Translations under genes and position numbers: made by a program
The notes under the pieces: generated by a model
The model's database searches: none
Seen by the model: only the letters and a program-made list of their open reading frames with translations
Told to the model about the DNA's origin: nothing
NCBI RefSeq assembly: GCF_000026145.1
Contig: NC_009445.1
Coordinates: forward strand, 3,038,001-3,102,000
Direction of reading: 5' to 3'
Source of the DNA: Bradyrhizobium sp. ORS 278
Lineage (GTDB): Bacteria > Pseudomonadota > Alphaproteobacteria > Rhizobiales > Xanthobacteraceae
DNA length: 64,000 nt
Shown: piece by piece, positions 53,546-63,933 of the stretch
Numbering within the stretch: the stretch's first letter is position 1
How the letters are laid out: each line of letters begins with the position of its first letter

Positions 53546-54142
53546 CTAGATCAGCGCGGCGCCGTCGCCGACGATGATCGCGAAGCGATCGGACAATTCG
53601 GCGAGCGCGACCTGATGCACCGACGCCGCCGGCAGTGTGCCGCCATGGCCGTCCGGGAGGTCGCGTGTCGCACAGCTCTCGGCATCGATGGTCAAGCGCC
53701 AGCCGAGATCGAGCGCCGCCCGCGCCGTCGACGACACGCACATATGAGTCATGAAGCCGGCGAGCACGAGGTTCTTGCGGCCGGCGGCGGTCAGCAGGGT
53801 CTGGAGCTCCGTGCCGGCGAAGGCGTTCGGCAGCGTCTTCTCGACGACCGCCTCGCCACCCTGCGGCTCGACGGCCTCAACGATCGCACCCCGCGGCGCG
53901 CTGCGGTCGAACAGGCTGCCCGCATTGCCGCGATGGGCGACGTGGATGATGACGCTGCCGGCGGCGCGCGCTCGCGCCAACAGCCGGGCGGCCTGCGCGA
54001 TCGCAGCCTCGACCTGCGGCAGCGCCAGCGGGCCCTCGCGATATTCGTTCTGGATGTCGATCAGCACGAGGCAGGATTCGGCGAGCTTGGGCAGCGTCAG
54101 ATCGGCGCCTGATAATTCGAGCAGAGTTTTGGGGGTGGTCAT
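53546..54142 (-). CDS. Isochorismatase-like cysteine hydrolase
   Basis: A 198-residue alpha/beta hydrolase of the isochorismatase-like superfamily with the triad Asp29 (LVLIDIQNEY), Lys102 (VVEKTLPNAF) and Cys135 (GFMTHMCVSSTARAA). The free Cys makes it an amidase or nicotinamidase-type enzyme, not an isochorismate hydrolase. The substrate is unknown. It is divergent from a LysR regulator with a 123-base gap and so is probably its target. Confidence 0.9.
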   Translation of the reverse strand: MTTPKTLLELSGADLTLPKLAESCLVLIDIQNEYREGPLALPQVEAAIAQAARLLARARAAGSVIIHVAHRGNAGSLFDRSAPRGAIVEAVEPQGGEAVVEKTLPNAFAGTELQTLLTAAGRKNLVLAGFMTHMCVSSTARAALDLGWRLTIDAESCATRDLPDGHGGTLPAASVHQVALAELSDRFAIIVGDGAALI

Positions 54143-54265
54143 GATGGGATGCTCCGTGATCAGGTGGCATCACCTTAGCTGGCGCGGCGCCTGCGGCAAC
54201 GCAGGAGCTTGCAGCCGCTGGCTGCGGAATTGCAGGCACGTCCGCTGCCGTGATACGCTAGGGGG

Positions 54266-55105
54266 ATGAACTGGGACGATCTGCGGATCATCGCGGCGGT
54301 GCGCGACGGCGGCAGCTATGCCGGAGCCGGCAAGCGGCTGCGCATCGACGAGACAACCGTCGGCCGGCGGCTGGCGCGCATCGAGGCTGCGCTCGGCGTG
54401 CGGCTGTTCGAGGCGGTCGACGGCATGCGCAGGCCGACGCCAGCTTGCGAGACGGTGCTGGCGCATGTCGAGGCGATGGCGCAGCACGCTGCCGACATCA
54501 CGCGCATCGGGGCCGCGCAGGCCGGAGTGAGCGGCCGTTTCCGTATTGCTGCCACGCCAGGGGTCGCTGAGACGATTCTGGCGCCGCGCCTTGCGGCGGT
54601 TCTGACCGCGCATCCGGGCCTGCGACTGCAGCTCTTGACGGCGAGCGGCAATGTCAGCTTTTCGCACTGGCAGGCCGATTTCGCGATCCGGCTGCGCAAG
54701 CCCGAGAAGGGCGATTTCACCATCACCCGGCTCGGCAGCATCGGGCTTTATCTCATCGAGCCGGCAAGCGCGGCACCGAGCCTGGTCTGCGCCTATCCGG
54801 ACGAGCTCGATGCGATTCCCGAGCAGCAGGCCTTGAAGCAGCGCAAACTGATCGATGCCGCGCGCTGCGTCACCGACAATGTGCGGGTGATGTCGGAGGT
54901 GTTGCGCAGCGGACGGGCTGTCGCCGTGTTGCCCGAACATGCCTGCCGCGATCTGTTCGGCGATGCATCGCTTCGAGTGACGCAACTACCCAGGCGCCGC
55001 GACGTCTGGCTGCTGGTGCAGACGCATTTGAAACGCGATCCGGCGGCACGCGTCGTGATCGATTGGCTCCGAAGTTGTTTTGTGGACTACCAGGCGCGGG
55101 AGTGA
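54266..55105 (+). CDS. LysR-family transcriptional regulator
   Basis: A 279-residue regulator with an N-terminal winged helix (MNWDDLRIIAAVRDGGSY, AGKRLRIDETTVGRRLARIE) and a periplasmic-binding-like effector domain. The AGGGGG directly before the ATG is a close ribosome site. Divergent from the isochorismatase-like gene, which is the classical LysR target layout, so control of that gene is likely. Confidence 0.9.
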   Translation: MNWDDLRIIAAVRDGGSYAGAGKRLRIDETTVGRRLARIEAALGVRLFEAVDGMRRPTPACETVLAHVEAMAQHAADITRIGAAQAGVSGRFRIAATPGVAETILAPRLAAVLTAHPGLRLQLLTASGNVSFSHWQADFAIRLRKPEKGDFTITRLGSIGLYLIEPASAAPSLVCAYPDELDAIPEQQALKQRKLIDAARCVTDNVRVMSEVLRSGRAVAVLPEHACRDLFGDASLRVTQLPRRRDVWLLVQTHLKRDPAARVVIDWLRSCFVDYQARE

Positions 55106-55112
55106 CCAGCTC

Positions 55113-55195
55113 GTAGCCCGCATGAGCGAAGCGATTTGCGGGGTCATCGACACGGCTCGTGAGGCCCCGGATGTCGCTCCGCTCATCCGGGCTAC
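55113..55195. repeat. Palindromic repeat, family 1, copy 6
   Basis: Left arm of the CGCATGAGCGAAGCGATTTGCGGGG subtype (quoted in part), right arm of the CGGATG subtype, so the two arms no longer pair fully. It begins eight bases after the lysR stop and forms the first of three repeats in the 450-base gap before groEL. Confidence 0.85.
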
Positions 55196-55227
55196 AGACG
55201 ATCAGACGCAGCGTGGCTTGGGGATCG

Positions 55228-55365
55228 GTAGGGTGGGCAAAGCGGCCGCCGCCAGGCGGCGGCGTGCCCACCATCGTGCGGCGAACACAACGGCAAGACG
55301 GTGGGCACGGCGCGCAACTGCGCACCACAAACGCACGGCGTGCCAGGCGCCTTTGCCCACCCTAC
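55228..55365. repeat. Palindromic repeat, family 2, copy 2
   Basis: Outer arms GTAGGGTGGGCAAAG and CTTTGCCCACCCTAC as at 50478, here with an internal GC hairpin GCCGCCGCC/GGCGGCGGC. It lies between two family 1 copies. Confidence 0.88.
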
Positions 55366-55378
55366 ACACGCCAGACGT

Positions 55379-55461
55379 GTAGCCCGCATGAGCGAAGCGA
55401 TTTGCGGGGTCACCGACACGGCTCGTGAGGCCCCGGATGTCGCTGCGCTCATCCGGGCTAC
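55379..55461. repeat. Palindromic repeat, family 1, copy 7
   Basis: Almost identical to the copy at 55113-55195 across its length, which suggests a recent duplication of that element around the family 2 copy. No gene is seen in the gap. Confidence 0.88.
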
Positions 55462-55502
55462 GCGCTGTGCCCAGCGCAAGCGGGCGAATTCCCGCACAAA
55501 CG

Positions 55503-55530
55503 AAAACCCCGGCATTGCTGCCGGGGTTTT
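55503..55530 (-). terminator. Intrinsic terminator of groESL
   Basis: A perfect 12-base-pair stem AAAACCCCGGCA/TGCCGGGGTTTT around a four-base loop, 25 bases beyond the groEL stop. The T-tract on the minus strand makes it a strong intrinsic terminator. Confidence 0.9.
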
Positions 55531-55554
55531 GCAACGATCAGATGGAAGCCGGAC

Positions 55555-57336
<1,782 letters not shown>

Positions 57337-57346
57337 TCGACAGCGC

Positions 57347-57661
57347 TTAAGCGGCCTTCTTCTTGGCGCCGGCGTCGGTCAGGACGCCCATGATGTCGCT
57401 TTCCTTCATGATCAAGAGCTCTTGGCCGTCGATCTTGACCTCGGTGCCCGACCACTTGCCGAACAGCACGCGGTCACCGACCTGGACGTCGAGCGGGACC
57501 AGCTTGCCGCTCTCGTCGCGGGCGCCGGGGCCCACCGCGATCACTTCGCCCTGCGAGGGCTTTTCCTTGGCCGAGTCGGGGATGATGATGCCGCCAGCGG
57601 TCTTCTCTTCGGCGTCGATGCGCTTGACCACGACGCGGTCGTGAAGCGGACGGAAAGCCAT
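57347..57661 (-). CDS. groS: Co-chaperonin GroES
   Basis: A 104-residue Hsp10 with [14 protein letters not shown], the mobile loop region [18 protein letters not shown] and the [14 protein letters not shown] core. It forms the seven-fold lid of GroEL. A perfect AGGAGG lies six bases before the ATG. First gene of the groESL transcript, with heat-shock promoter and CIRCE-like operator upstream. Confidence 0.98.
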   Translation of the reverse strand: MAFRPLHDRVVVKRIDAEEKTAGGIIIPDSAKEKPSQGEVIAVGPGARDESGKLVPLDVQVGDRVLFGKWSGTEVKIDGQELLIMKESDIMGVLTDAGAKKKAA

Positions 57662-57705
57662 ACAGTCCTCCTAAGCTATTGAGGCGATTGTCAGTTTCTG
57701 GAAAT

Positions 57706-57732
57706 TTGGCAGTCGGTGCCGGCGAGTGCCAG
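57706..57732 (-). promoter_or_regulatory. CIRCE-like HrcA operator upstream of groES
   Basis: On the coding (minus) strand: CTGGCACTC, nine bases, GACTGCCAA. The CIRCE consensus is TTAGCACTC-N9-GAGTGCTAA; 14 of 18 arm positions match and the spacing is exact. It lies just downstream of the predicted start of transcription and 44 bases before the groES ATG, the normal position for HrcA repression. Confidence 0.8.
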
Positions 57733-57744
57733 CACGCGGGCTGG

Positions 57745-57773
57745 ATTTAGGGGAGAGTTTTCAGCCGGGCAAG
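57745..57773 (-). promoter_or_regulatory. RpoH (sigma-32) type promoter of groESL
   Basis: On the minus strand a -35 CTTG (57773-57770) and a -10 CCTAAAT (57751-57745) are separated by 18 bases, matching the alphaproteobacterial RpoH pattern CTTG-N17/18-CYTATNT at all but one position. The CIRCE-like operator begins about 12 bases downstream. Confidence 0.75.
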
Positions 57774-57866
57774 GCCTTGTAGCAGAAAAATTAGCAGTCA
57801 ACTTCGCGCTCTGCCAAAGCGTTCCGATAGCGTTAACGAGCGCAGAACGAACCGCGAAACCCCGTA

Positions 57867-57893
57867 TTAGCACCTGGGCTAAGTGGCTGCTAA
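57867..57893. promoter_or_regulatory. Second CIRCE-like inverted repeat
   Basis: TTAGCACCT, nine bases, GGCTGCTAA: again 27 bases long with 14 of 18 consensus positions. It lies 200 bases upstream of groES, in the otherwise gene-free 380-base gap to usg, and could act on either side. The rest of the gap holds only AT-rich sequence. Confidence 0.4.
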
Positions 57894-58042
57894 TGCAGCA
57901 TTTTTCAACATGCCGTTAAACATTTAAGCTTGAGATGCGTTCAGGACATGCGTCACATTTCTTTTGCAGTGAGCGCATCTTTGCCGGGTGGCTCCATCCC
58001 GGTTGGCCACGCGGACATGCGCTCCAGAAACGGAGGGTTGGC

Positions 58043-58327
58043 ATGGTGTCGAGGGTTGAGGTTTCCGAGGACTTTCGGAAACAGGTGCTGGGTTACGGGC
58101 TGACGACCGCGCAGATCCTGTATCGGATGCCGGACCATCGCTCGCTGCTGCAGACCTATGTCTGGCAGAACTACGACCTGTTTCCGAAATTTCCGGCGCT
58201 GCAGGATTTCCTGGCGTTCTGGCAGGAGAAGATCGAAGGCCCGCTGCACTCGGTGACGGTGGCGCATTCGAAGCTGATCAAGCCGGCCGAGCTGCGCGCC
58301 GTGGATGGCGTGTTCAGGCTGCATTGA
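58043..58327 (+). CDS. usg: Usg family protein
   Basis: A 94-residue protein with the Usg pattern: QVLGYGLTTAQILYRMPDH, LLQTYVWQNYDLFPKFP, LAFWQEKIEGPLHSV. Usg was named for its place upstream of trp genes in some bacteria, but the function is unknown. ATG 58043 follows CGGAGGG. Single gene, divergent from groES. Confidence 0.9.
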   Translation: MVSRVEVSEDFRKQVLGYGLTTAQILYRMPDHRSLLQTYVWQNYDLFPKFPALQDFLAFWQEKIEGPLHSVTVAHSKLIKPAELRAVDGVFRLH

Positions 58328-58333
58328 GTTGCC

Positions 58334-58416
58334 GTAGCCCGGATGAGCGCAGCGACATCCGGGTTCAACGATGCCGCGCGTGAGAACCCGGATGTCGCTG
58401 CGCTCATCCGGGCTAC
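58334..58416. repeat. Palindromic repeat, family 1, copy 8
   Basis: A perfect copy with GTAGCCCGGATGAGCGC arms, six bases after the usg stop. It may serve as the terminator of usg. Confidence 0.92.
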
Positions 58417-58443
58417 GCGTTCGCTGACAGCTATGACACCGGT

Positions 58444-58482
58444 GTCATTCCGGGCTCGTGCTGCGCACGCCCTGGAATGACG
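58444..58482. repeat. Palindromic repeat, family 3, short copy
   Basis: GTCATTCCGGG and CCTGGAATGAC arms around GTGCTGCGCAC. It is the small form of the element between coxD and coxE. Confidence 0.7.
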
Positions 58483-58557
58483 AGCATTTGTGGAGCGTCT
58501 GCGGAGTTCTTCCAATCTGTGATAGCCTTGGGCGCGAGGACCACCAGGGAGAGCGCC

Positions 58558-59148
58558 ATGGCCAGGAAGAGCCGCAGCACCAATTCAGCATCTCGCGCCG
58601 CCGCCAAGGCCGCGCCAAGTAAGACCGCAAAGACCAGGCAAGCGGCGAAGACCCTCGCCAAGACTGTGGTCAAAACGCCCGCCAAGCCGGGCAAGGCGGC
58701 CGCGCCGTCCGCGCGCAAGGCGCTTGTCAGCAAGGGTCGCACCATTTCGGCGCCGCGACGGCCGAAGCAGAAGATCGCGATCAGCCATCACCGCGAGGCT
58801 GACTTCAAGGCCGACGGTCTGCGCGCCTACGCGCATTATCGCGACCTCGGCATTGCCGCCGCCACGCACGGGCTCGCCCGTGCGCATGTCATCCGCATGC
58901 TGCCGCCGTGCAATCCGCAGGAGGTCTCCAAGCTGCACATCCATGCCGTGGATTTCCAGATGGTCTATGTGCTCAAGGGCTGGGTGAAGAGCTATCTCGA
59001 AGGCGTTGGCGAGACGCTGATGACGGAGGGCAGCTGCTGGACGCAGCCGCCGAAGATCCGGCACATGATCCTCGACTATTCCGACGACGTCGAGCTGCTC
59101 GAAGTGATCCTGCCGGCCGATTTCAAAACGGTCGAACTCTCGACGTAA
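58558..59148 (+). CDS. Cupin protein with a basic, Lys/Ala-rich N-terminal tail
   Basis: A 196-residue protein. Residues 1-70 are a Lys/Ala/Ser/Pro-rich tail like histone H1 or bacterial nucleoid proteins. Residues about 95-190 form a cupin barrel (HIHAVDFQMVYVLKGWVKSY, CWTQPPKIRHMILDYS) with His residues able to bind metal. The cupin is similar to small conserved cupins in rhizobia. AGGGAGA precedes ATG 58558. The combination suggests a nucleic-acid- or membrane-bound cupin; the role is unknown. Confidence 0.8.
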   Translation: MARKSRSTNSASRAAAKAAPSKTAKTRQAAKTLAKTVVKTPAKPGKAAAPSARKALVSKGRTISAPRRPKQKIAISHHREADFKADGLRAYAHYRDLGIAAATHGLARAHVIRMLPPCNPQEVSKLHIHAVDFQMVYVLKGWVKSYLEGVGETLMTEGSCWTQPPKIRHMILDYSDDVELLEVILPADFKTVELST

Positions 59149-59303
59149 AGCCGACAGAAACGGATGGAAACATCGTCGCGTGATGGCGGCGGCCGTCGCG
59201 CGTGTGTGTTGACGTCCGGTCTCGCGTCACGGAGACGGACGGGCTGGCGACGAATGCGGAAGGTCGCGTTCGGCGCGGGCTTGTGTAAGGCGTATCCGTC
59301 CCG

Positions 59304-61394
59304 TTGCCGTCCTTCGTCGTCCAATACGCTCCCGCGAGCAGGCTCGCACCGCGGATCCGCGCGCCAGGGCAGTCCGGCTCCGCCGGCGAATGCTTCGATC
59401 GAGCCCAGGATCAGGCCCAGGCGCATCGCGAGGACATCGACTGGCTCCGCGCCATCGCGGTGCTCGCGGTCGTCGGCTTCCATTTCGAGGCGCCGGCGAT
59501 CTTCGGCGGCTTCGTCGGCGTCGATATCTTCTTCGTCATTTCGGGCTATCTGATCACCGGCCTCATCGCGGCCGAGATGGCCCGAGGGCGATTCTCGTTC
59601 GCGGGCTTCTACGAGCGCCGCGTGCGGCGGCTGTTGCCGGCCCTTTACGTCATGGTGGCGTTCGCGGCGATCCCGGCGGCCAGCGACCTGCTGAGCTCGG
59701 AGCGCACCGAATTCTTCCGCTCCGCGGCCGCCGTCGTCACCTTCACCTCGAACGTCTTCTTCTGGCTGCGGGCCGGCTATTTCGATCATGCTGCCGTGGA
59801 GAAGCCGCTGCTGCATACCTGGTCGCTCGCGGTCGAGGAGCAGGTCTACCTGGTGCTGCCGGTGCTGGTCTGGGCGGTGCTGCGGCTGGCGCGTGGCCGC
59901 CGATTCGTGCTGCCGCTCACACTGGCGCTGCTCGCTGCGGCCTCGTTCGTGCTGAGCCTGTTGTTGATCAGCGGCCACGCGTCCGTGACCGCGTTCTTCC
60001 TCAGTCCGCCGCGGGCCTGGGAGTTTCTGCTGGGCGGGCTGGTGGCCGTCTCGGGCCTGCCGGCGCCGCGCCCGGGTCTGACGCGGGGCGCGGCGCGTAC
60101 GCTGGCGCTGTTGCTGTTGGCCATCCCGATCCTGTCGCTGCGTCCCGGATCAGGCTTCCCCGGCGCCAACGCGCTGGCGCCGTGCCTCGGCGCGGCGCTG
60201 TTCCTGTGGAGCGGAGAAGGTGTCCCCAACTCGGCGCGAAGCCCGTTGTCGCCGCTCAGTGCAGTGGCGTTCGTCGGCCGCATCTCCTATTCGCTGTATC
60301 TCTGGCATTGGCCGCTGTTTGCCTTTGCGCGCTTTGCCAAGCCGGGCCTCGCGCTCGACGGCGGCGAGCGGGCAGTCCTGTTCGCGCTGACGGTCGCGGT
60401 GGCCACCTTGTCCTGGCGCTATGTCGAGCAGCCCTTTCGCGAGCGCCGCCTCGTGCCGACGCCGCGCGCCGCCTTCGGCCTCGCCGCGCTGGCGAGCGTG
60501 ATCCTGCTCGTCGGGAGCGCCATCGGCCTGCTGCGCAGCGACGCCGCCTCCGATGCCGATCGCGCGGCGCAGCGCCTCGACGCCTACAACACCTATGACA
60601 TGAAGCCGGTCTATCGCTACGGCGCCTGCTTCACGACGCCCGACGGGCGCGTCGCCGAGGACTGCCTGCGCGCGGACACAGGCAAGACCAACATCCTGCT
60701 GTGGGGCGACAGCTTCGCCGCACATGCCTATCACGGCCTCAAGCTGCAGCTCGATCCTGATCGCGTGAACATCATGCAGGCGACCCAACCGACCTGCATG
60801 CCGACCTTCAGCGCGGAGACGCAGAGCGTTCCGGCCTGCCGCGCGCTCGCCGCGCAAATGCGCGATCATCTCGCCTCACACCGGCCCGATCTCGTGGTGA
60901 TGGCGGCGGACTGGCTCGAGGATGCGCGGCCGCCGCGCTACGCCGGGATGCTGCGGGACCTCAGGTTGACCTTGGCGCGCCTAAGCGAGGCCGGCATTCC
61001 GGTGGTGATCCTCGGTCCCGCGGTGCAATTCCGGGCGCGGTTGCCCTCGATGCTGGCCCGCGCCACGCTGCGCGGCGTCACGCCGGATCCCGCCATGTTC
61101 GTCCGCTCGGACATCTTTGCGTTGGATCAGGCGATGCAGGCGGCGCTGCCGAGCGGCGAAGGGCTGTTCTATGTCTCGATCCTGTCAGCCGTGTGCGCAG
61201 AGCGCGGCTGTCCGCTCACGGTCGGCGACGTGCCGCTGTCGTTCGACCATGCGCATCTGACCGCCGAGGGCTCCGTGCATGTGATGGGCAAGGTCGCGCC
61301 GCTGATCCTGCCACGCGCGATGCTGTCAGGCTCAATTCAAGAGGCCGACGATCGCGCCCATCAGGCAGGTCGTGAGGGTGCCCGAGACGATTGA
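59304..61394 (+). CDS. Acyltransferase 3 / SGNH-hydrolase surface O-acetylase
   Basis: A 696-residue protein of the OafA/OatA type. An N-terminal acyltransferase-3 domain with about ten helices (HREDIDWLRAIAVLAVVGFH, FFVISGYLITG, HTWSLAVEEQVYL) is joined to a C-terminal SGNH domain with the nucleophile motif WGDSFAAH and the DHAHLT catalytic pair. It would O-acetylate a surface sugar or peptidoglycan. The only in-frame start after the last upstream stop is TTG 59304, without a clear ribosome site, so the true start may be a TTG or the 5' end may have been altered. Its last 63 bases overlap the converging NupC gene. Confidence 0.88.
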   Translation: MPSFVVQYAPASRLAPRIRAPGQSGSAGECFDRAQDQAQAHREDIDWLRAIAVLAVVGFHFEAPAIFGGFVGVDIFFVISGYLITGLIAAEMARGRFSFAGFYERRVRRLLPALYVMVAFAAIPAASDLLSSERTEFFRSAAAVVTFTSNVFFWLRAGYFDHAAVEKPLLHTWSLAVEEQVYLVLPVLVWAVLRLARGRRFVLPLTLALLAAASFVLSLLLISGHASVTAFFLSPPRAWEFLLGGLVAVSGLPAPRPGLTRGAARTLALLLLAIPILSLRPGSGFPGANALAPCLGAALFLWSGEGVPNSARSPLSPLSAVAFVGRISYSLYLWHWPLFAFARFAKPGLALDGGERAVLFALTVAVATLSWRYVEQPFRERRLVPTPRAAFGLAALASVILLVGSAIGLLRSDAASDADRAAQRLDAYNTYDMKPVYRYGACFTTPDGRVAEDCLRADTGKTNILLWGDSFAAHAYHGLKLQLDPDRVNIMQATQPTCMPTFSAETQSVPACRALAAQMRDHLASHRPDLVVMAADWLEDARPPRYAGMLRDLRLTLARLSEAGIPVVILGPAVQFRARLPSMLARATLRGVTPDPAMFVRSDIFALDQAMQAALPSGEGLFYVSILSAVCAERGCPLTVGDVPLSFDHAHLTAEGSVHVMGKVAPLILPRAMLSGSIQEADDRAHQAGREGARDD

Positions 61395-62582
61395 TTTCAG
61401 CCCGAGCGCGTTGATCTCGTCGCGCCGCGTCGGCGCCATGGTGCCGAGGCCGCCGATCATGATGCCGAGGCTGGCGAAGTTGGCGAAGCCGCACATCGCA
61501 TACAGCATGATCAGCCGCGCCCGCGGGTCGAGCGCGGCGGGGTCGAGCTTGGCCAGCTCGACATAGGCGATCAGCTCGTTGAGCACCGTCTTGGTCCCCA
61601 TCAGGCTGCCGGCGGTGACGGCCTGCGACCAGGGCAGGCCCATCAGCCAGCACACCGGCGCCATCAGCAGGCCGAGCAGGCGCTGCAGGGACACGGGCGC
61701 GCCGCCGATGGCGGGCAGCAGCGACAGGATGGCGTTGGCGAGATGCACCAGCGCCACCAGCACCAGGAGCAGCGCGACGATGTTCATCAGGAGCTCCAGC
61801 CCGGCGCTGGTGCCCTTGACGATGGCGTCCATCGTCGAGGAGGCCTGCATGTCGGGATCGCCCAGCGCGCCACCGGTGAGCTGCTTCGAGGTCTCCGGCA
61901 CCATGATCAGGCTGATCAGGATCGCCGCCGGCGCGCCGAGCACCGAGGCGATGACGAAATGCGCGGCGGCGTCTGGAATCAGCGGAGCCAGAAGCGCCGC
62001 ATACAGCACCAGCACGGTGCCTGCGATCCCGGCCATGCCGCCGGTCATGACGAGAAACAATTCGCTGCGCGTCATCTGCGCGAGGTAGGGCCGGATGAAA
62101 AGCGGCGCCTCGACCATGCCGAGGAAGACGTTGGCCGCGGTGGACAGGCCGACGGCGCCGCCGACGCCGAGCGTCCGCTCCAGCAGCCAGGCCATGCCGC
62201 GCACCAGCGGCGGCAGCACGCGCCAGTAGAACAACAGCGTGGTCAGCACGCTCATCACCAGCACGATCGGCAGCGCCTGGAAGGCGAGCACGAAATCGGC
62301 GCCGGGCGCCTTCAGGTCGAAGGGCAGGGTGCCGCCGCCGACATAGCCGAACACGAAGGACGTGCCGGCCCGGGACGCTGCGGAGATGGCGCCGACGGCG
62401 TCGTTGATGGTGCCGAAGGCGCGGGCCACCGTGGGGACCTTGAGTAGGACGACCGCCGTGAGCAGCGTCACCATCAGGCCCAGCGCGGCCTGCTTGAGCG
62501 ACACCGCGCGCCGGTTCTCGCCGAGCGCCCATGCGATCGCGAGCAGCGCGACGATCCCGAACGCCGATTGCAGCTGCAGCAT
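61332..62582 (-). CDS. NupC-family nucleoside transporter
   Basis: A 416-residue concentrative nucleoside transporter with GGMAGIAGTVLVLYA, GTKTVLNELIAYVEL (NupC uses a similar Asn-Glu motif for substrate and cation) and CGFANFASLGIMIGG. It would take up nucleosides with protons or sodium. ATG 62582 is chosen for the GGGGG ribosome site six bases upstream. Convergent overlap of 63 bases with the acyltransferase gene. Confidence 0.92.
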   Translation of the reverse strand: MLQLQSAFGIVALLAIAWALGENRRAVSLKQAALGLMVTLLTAVVLLKVPTVARAFGTINDAVGAISAASRAGTSFVFGYVGGGTLPFDLKAPGADFVLAFQALPIVLVMSVLTTLLFYWRVLPPLVRGMAWLLERTLGVGGAVGLSTAANVFLGMVEAPLFIRPYLAQMTRSELFLVMTGGMAGIAGTVLVLYAALLAPLIPDAAAHFVIASVLGAPAAILISLIMVPETSKQLTGGALGDPDMQASSTMDAIVKGTSAGLELLMNIVALLLVLVALVHLANAILSLLPAIGGAPVSLQRLLGLLMAPVCWLMGLPWSQAVTAGSLMGTKTVLNELIAYVELAKLDPAALDPRARLIMLYAMCGFANFASLGIMIGGLGTMAPTRRDEINALGLKSIVSGTLTTCLMGAIVGLLN

Positions 62583-62700
62583 CAATGCCCCCAATTCCCA
62601 CGCGATTATGAGCTGACGGAACAGCCCCGCGCAATGCCATGCGGCCCATGCGGCGGCTGCGATTGACAAGCATCCGGGCCTGCGTCACGCAGGCGCCATC

Positions 62701-63927
62701 ATGTCGACCACCGTCCCGCTCGGCGCGCGCGATCTCCTCAAGCAAAGCGCGTTCCTGCTGTTTCTGTCGTCCCGCAGCCTGTCGCGCTTCGCGAGCCAGA
62801 TCGCGGCGGTGGCGATCGGCTGGCAGATCTACGATCTCACCGGGCGCGCCTTCGATCTCGGCATGGTCGGGCTGATCCAGTTTTTGCCGACCGGGCTGCT
62901 CGTGTTCGTCGCCGGCAGCGCCGCGGACCGCTTTCCGCGCAAGCGCGTGGTGCAGCTCTGTCAGCTCGCCGAAGCGCTGACGGCGCTCTATTTGTGCTGG
63001 GGCGCCTATGCCGGCCAGCTCGGCGAGCTGCAGCTGTTCGCGGCAACCTTCGTGCTCGGCATTGCCGGCGCCTTCGAGAGCCCGGCCACCGCGGCGCTGC
63101 TGCCGCTGATCGCGCCGGAGGGCACGTTGCAGCGGGCGAGCGCGCTGTCGAGCGGCGCGGCGCAGCTCGCGACCATCGCGGGCCCCGCCATCGGCGGCTT
63201 CGCCTATGCGGTCGCGCCCAGGCTGCCCTATGGCATCATGATGCTGTTCTGGCTCGCCGGCATGGCGTTGACCGGCCTGATGCAGGTGCCCGACGACGTG
63301 CCGGCCGGGCGCCTCGACGGCAGCAAGGACGATCTGTTCGCCGGCGTCCGCTTCATCCGCGCCAATCCCGCGATCCTCGGCACCATCTCGCTCGACCTGT
63401 TCGCGGTGTTGCTCGGCGGCGTCACGGCGCTGCTGCCGATCTACGCGCGCGACGTGCTCGACACCGGGCCGTTCGGCCTCGGCGTGCTGCGCGCGGCACC
63501 CGCGGTCGGCGCGCTGGCGATGACGGCGGTGCTCGCTCGCACGACCATCAAACGCCGCGTCGGCCTGCGCATGTTCCAGGCCGTCATCGTGTTCGGCGCG
63601 GCGACCGTCGTGTTCGCGGTCTCGCACATCATGTGGATTTCCGTCCTGGCGCTCGCCATTCTCGGCGCCGCCGACACGATCAGCGTCGTGATCCGCTTCT
63701 CGCTGGTGCAGCTCGCGACCCCCAACGAGATGCGCGGCCGCGTCGGCGCGGTCAATTTCCTGTTCATCAACGCCTCCAACCAGCTCGGCCAGTTCGAGAG
63801 CGGCGTCACCGCCGCGCTGTTCGGCGCGATGCCCGCGGCCATTATCGGCGGCCTCGGCACGATCGCGGTGGCGCTGTTGTGGATGAAGATTTTTCCTGAG
63901 CTGCGGAAGGTGGAGCGGCTGGAGTAG
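62701..63927 (+). CDS. MFS transporter, EntS-like
   Basis: A 408-residue major facilitator protein with twelve predicted helices and DRFPRKRVV in the loop between helices 2 and 3. The pattern (SLSRFASQIAAVAIGWQIYDLTG, ESPATAALLPLIAPEG) fits the EntS group, which exports siderophores such as enterobactin. No siderophore gene is nearby, so the substrate is open. Divergent from NupC with a 118-base gap. A repeat begins six bases after the stop. Confidence 0.9.
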   Translation: MSTTVPLGARDLLKQSAFLLFLSSRSLSRFASQIAAVAIGWQIYDLTGRAFDLGMVGLIQFLPTGLLVFVAGSAADRFPRKRVVQLCQLAEALTALYLCWGAYAGQLGELQLFAATFVLGIAGAFESPATAALLPLIAPEGTLQRASALSSGAAQLATIAGPAIGGFAYAVAPRLPYGIMMLFWLAGMALTGLMQVPDDVPAGRLDGSKDDLFAGVRFIRANPAILGTISLDLFAVLLGGVTALLPIYARDVLDTGPFGLGVLRAAPAVGALAMTAVLARTTIKRRVGLRMFQAVIVFGAATVVFAVSHIMWISVLALAILGAADTISVVIRFSLVQLATPNEMRGRVGAVNFLFINASNQLGQFESGVTAALFGAMPAAIIGGLGTIAVALLWMKIFPELRKVERLE

Positions 63928-63933
63928 GGCTTC

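Noticed and set aside
53542..53546. Frameshift between lepB and the isochorismatase-like gene
   Set aside because: The genes are on opposite strands with complete motifs and a one-base gap; they are simply tightly convergent.
61216..63627. 803-residue minus-strand ORF across nupC and the MFS gene
   Set aside because: Low-information Arg/Ala/Gln-rich sequence antisense to one gene and out of frame with the other.
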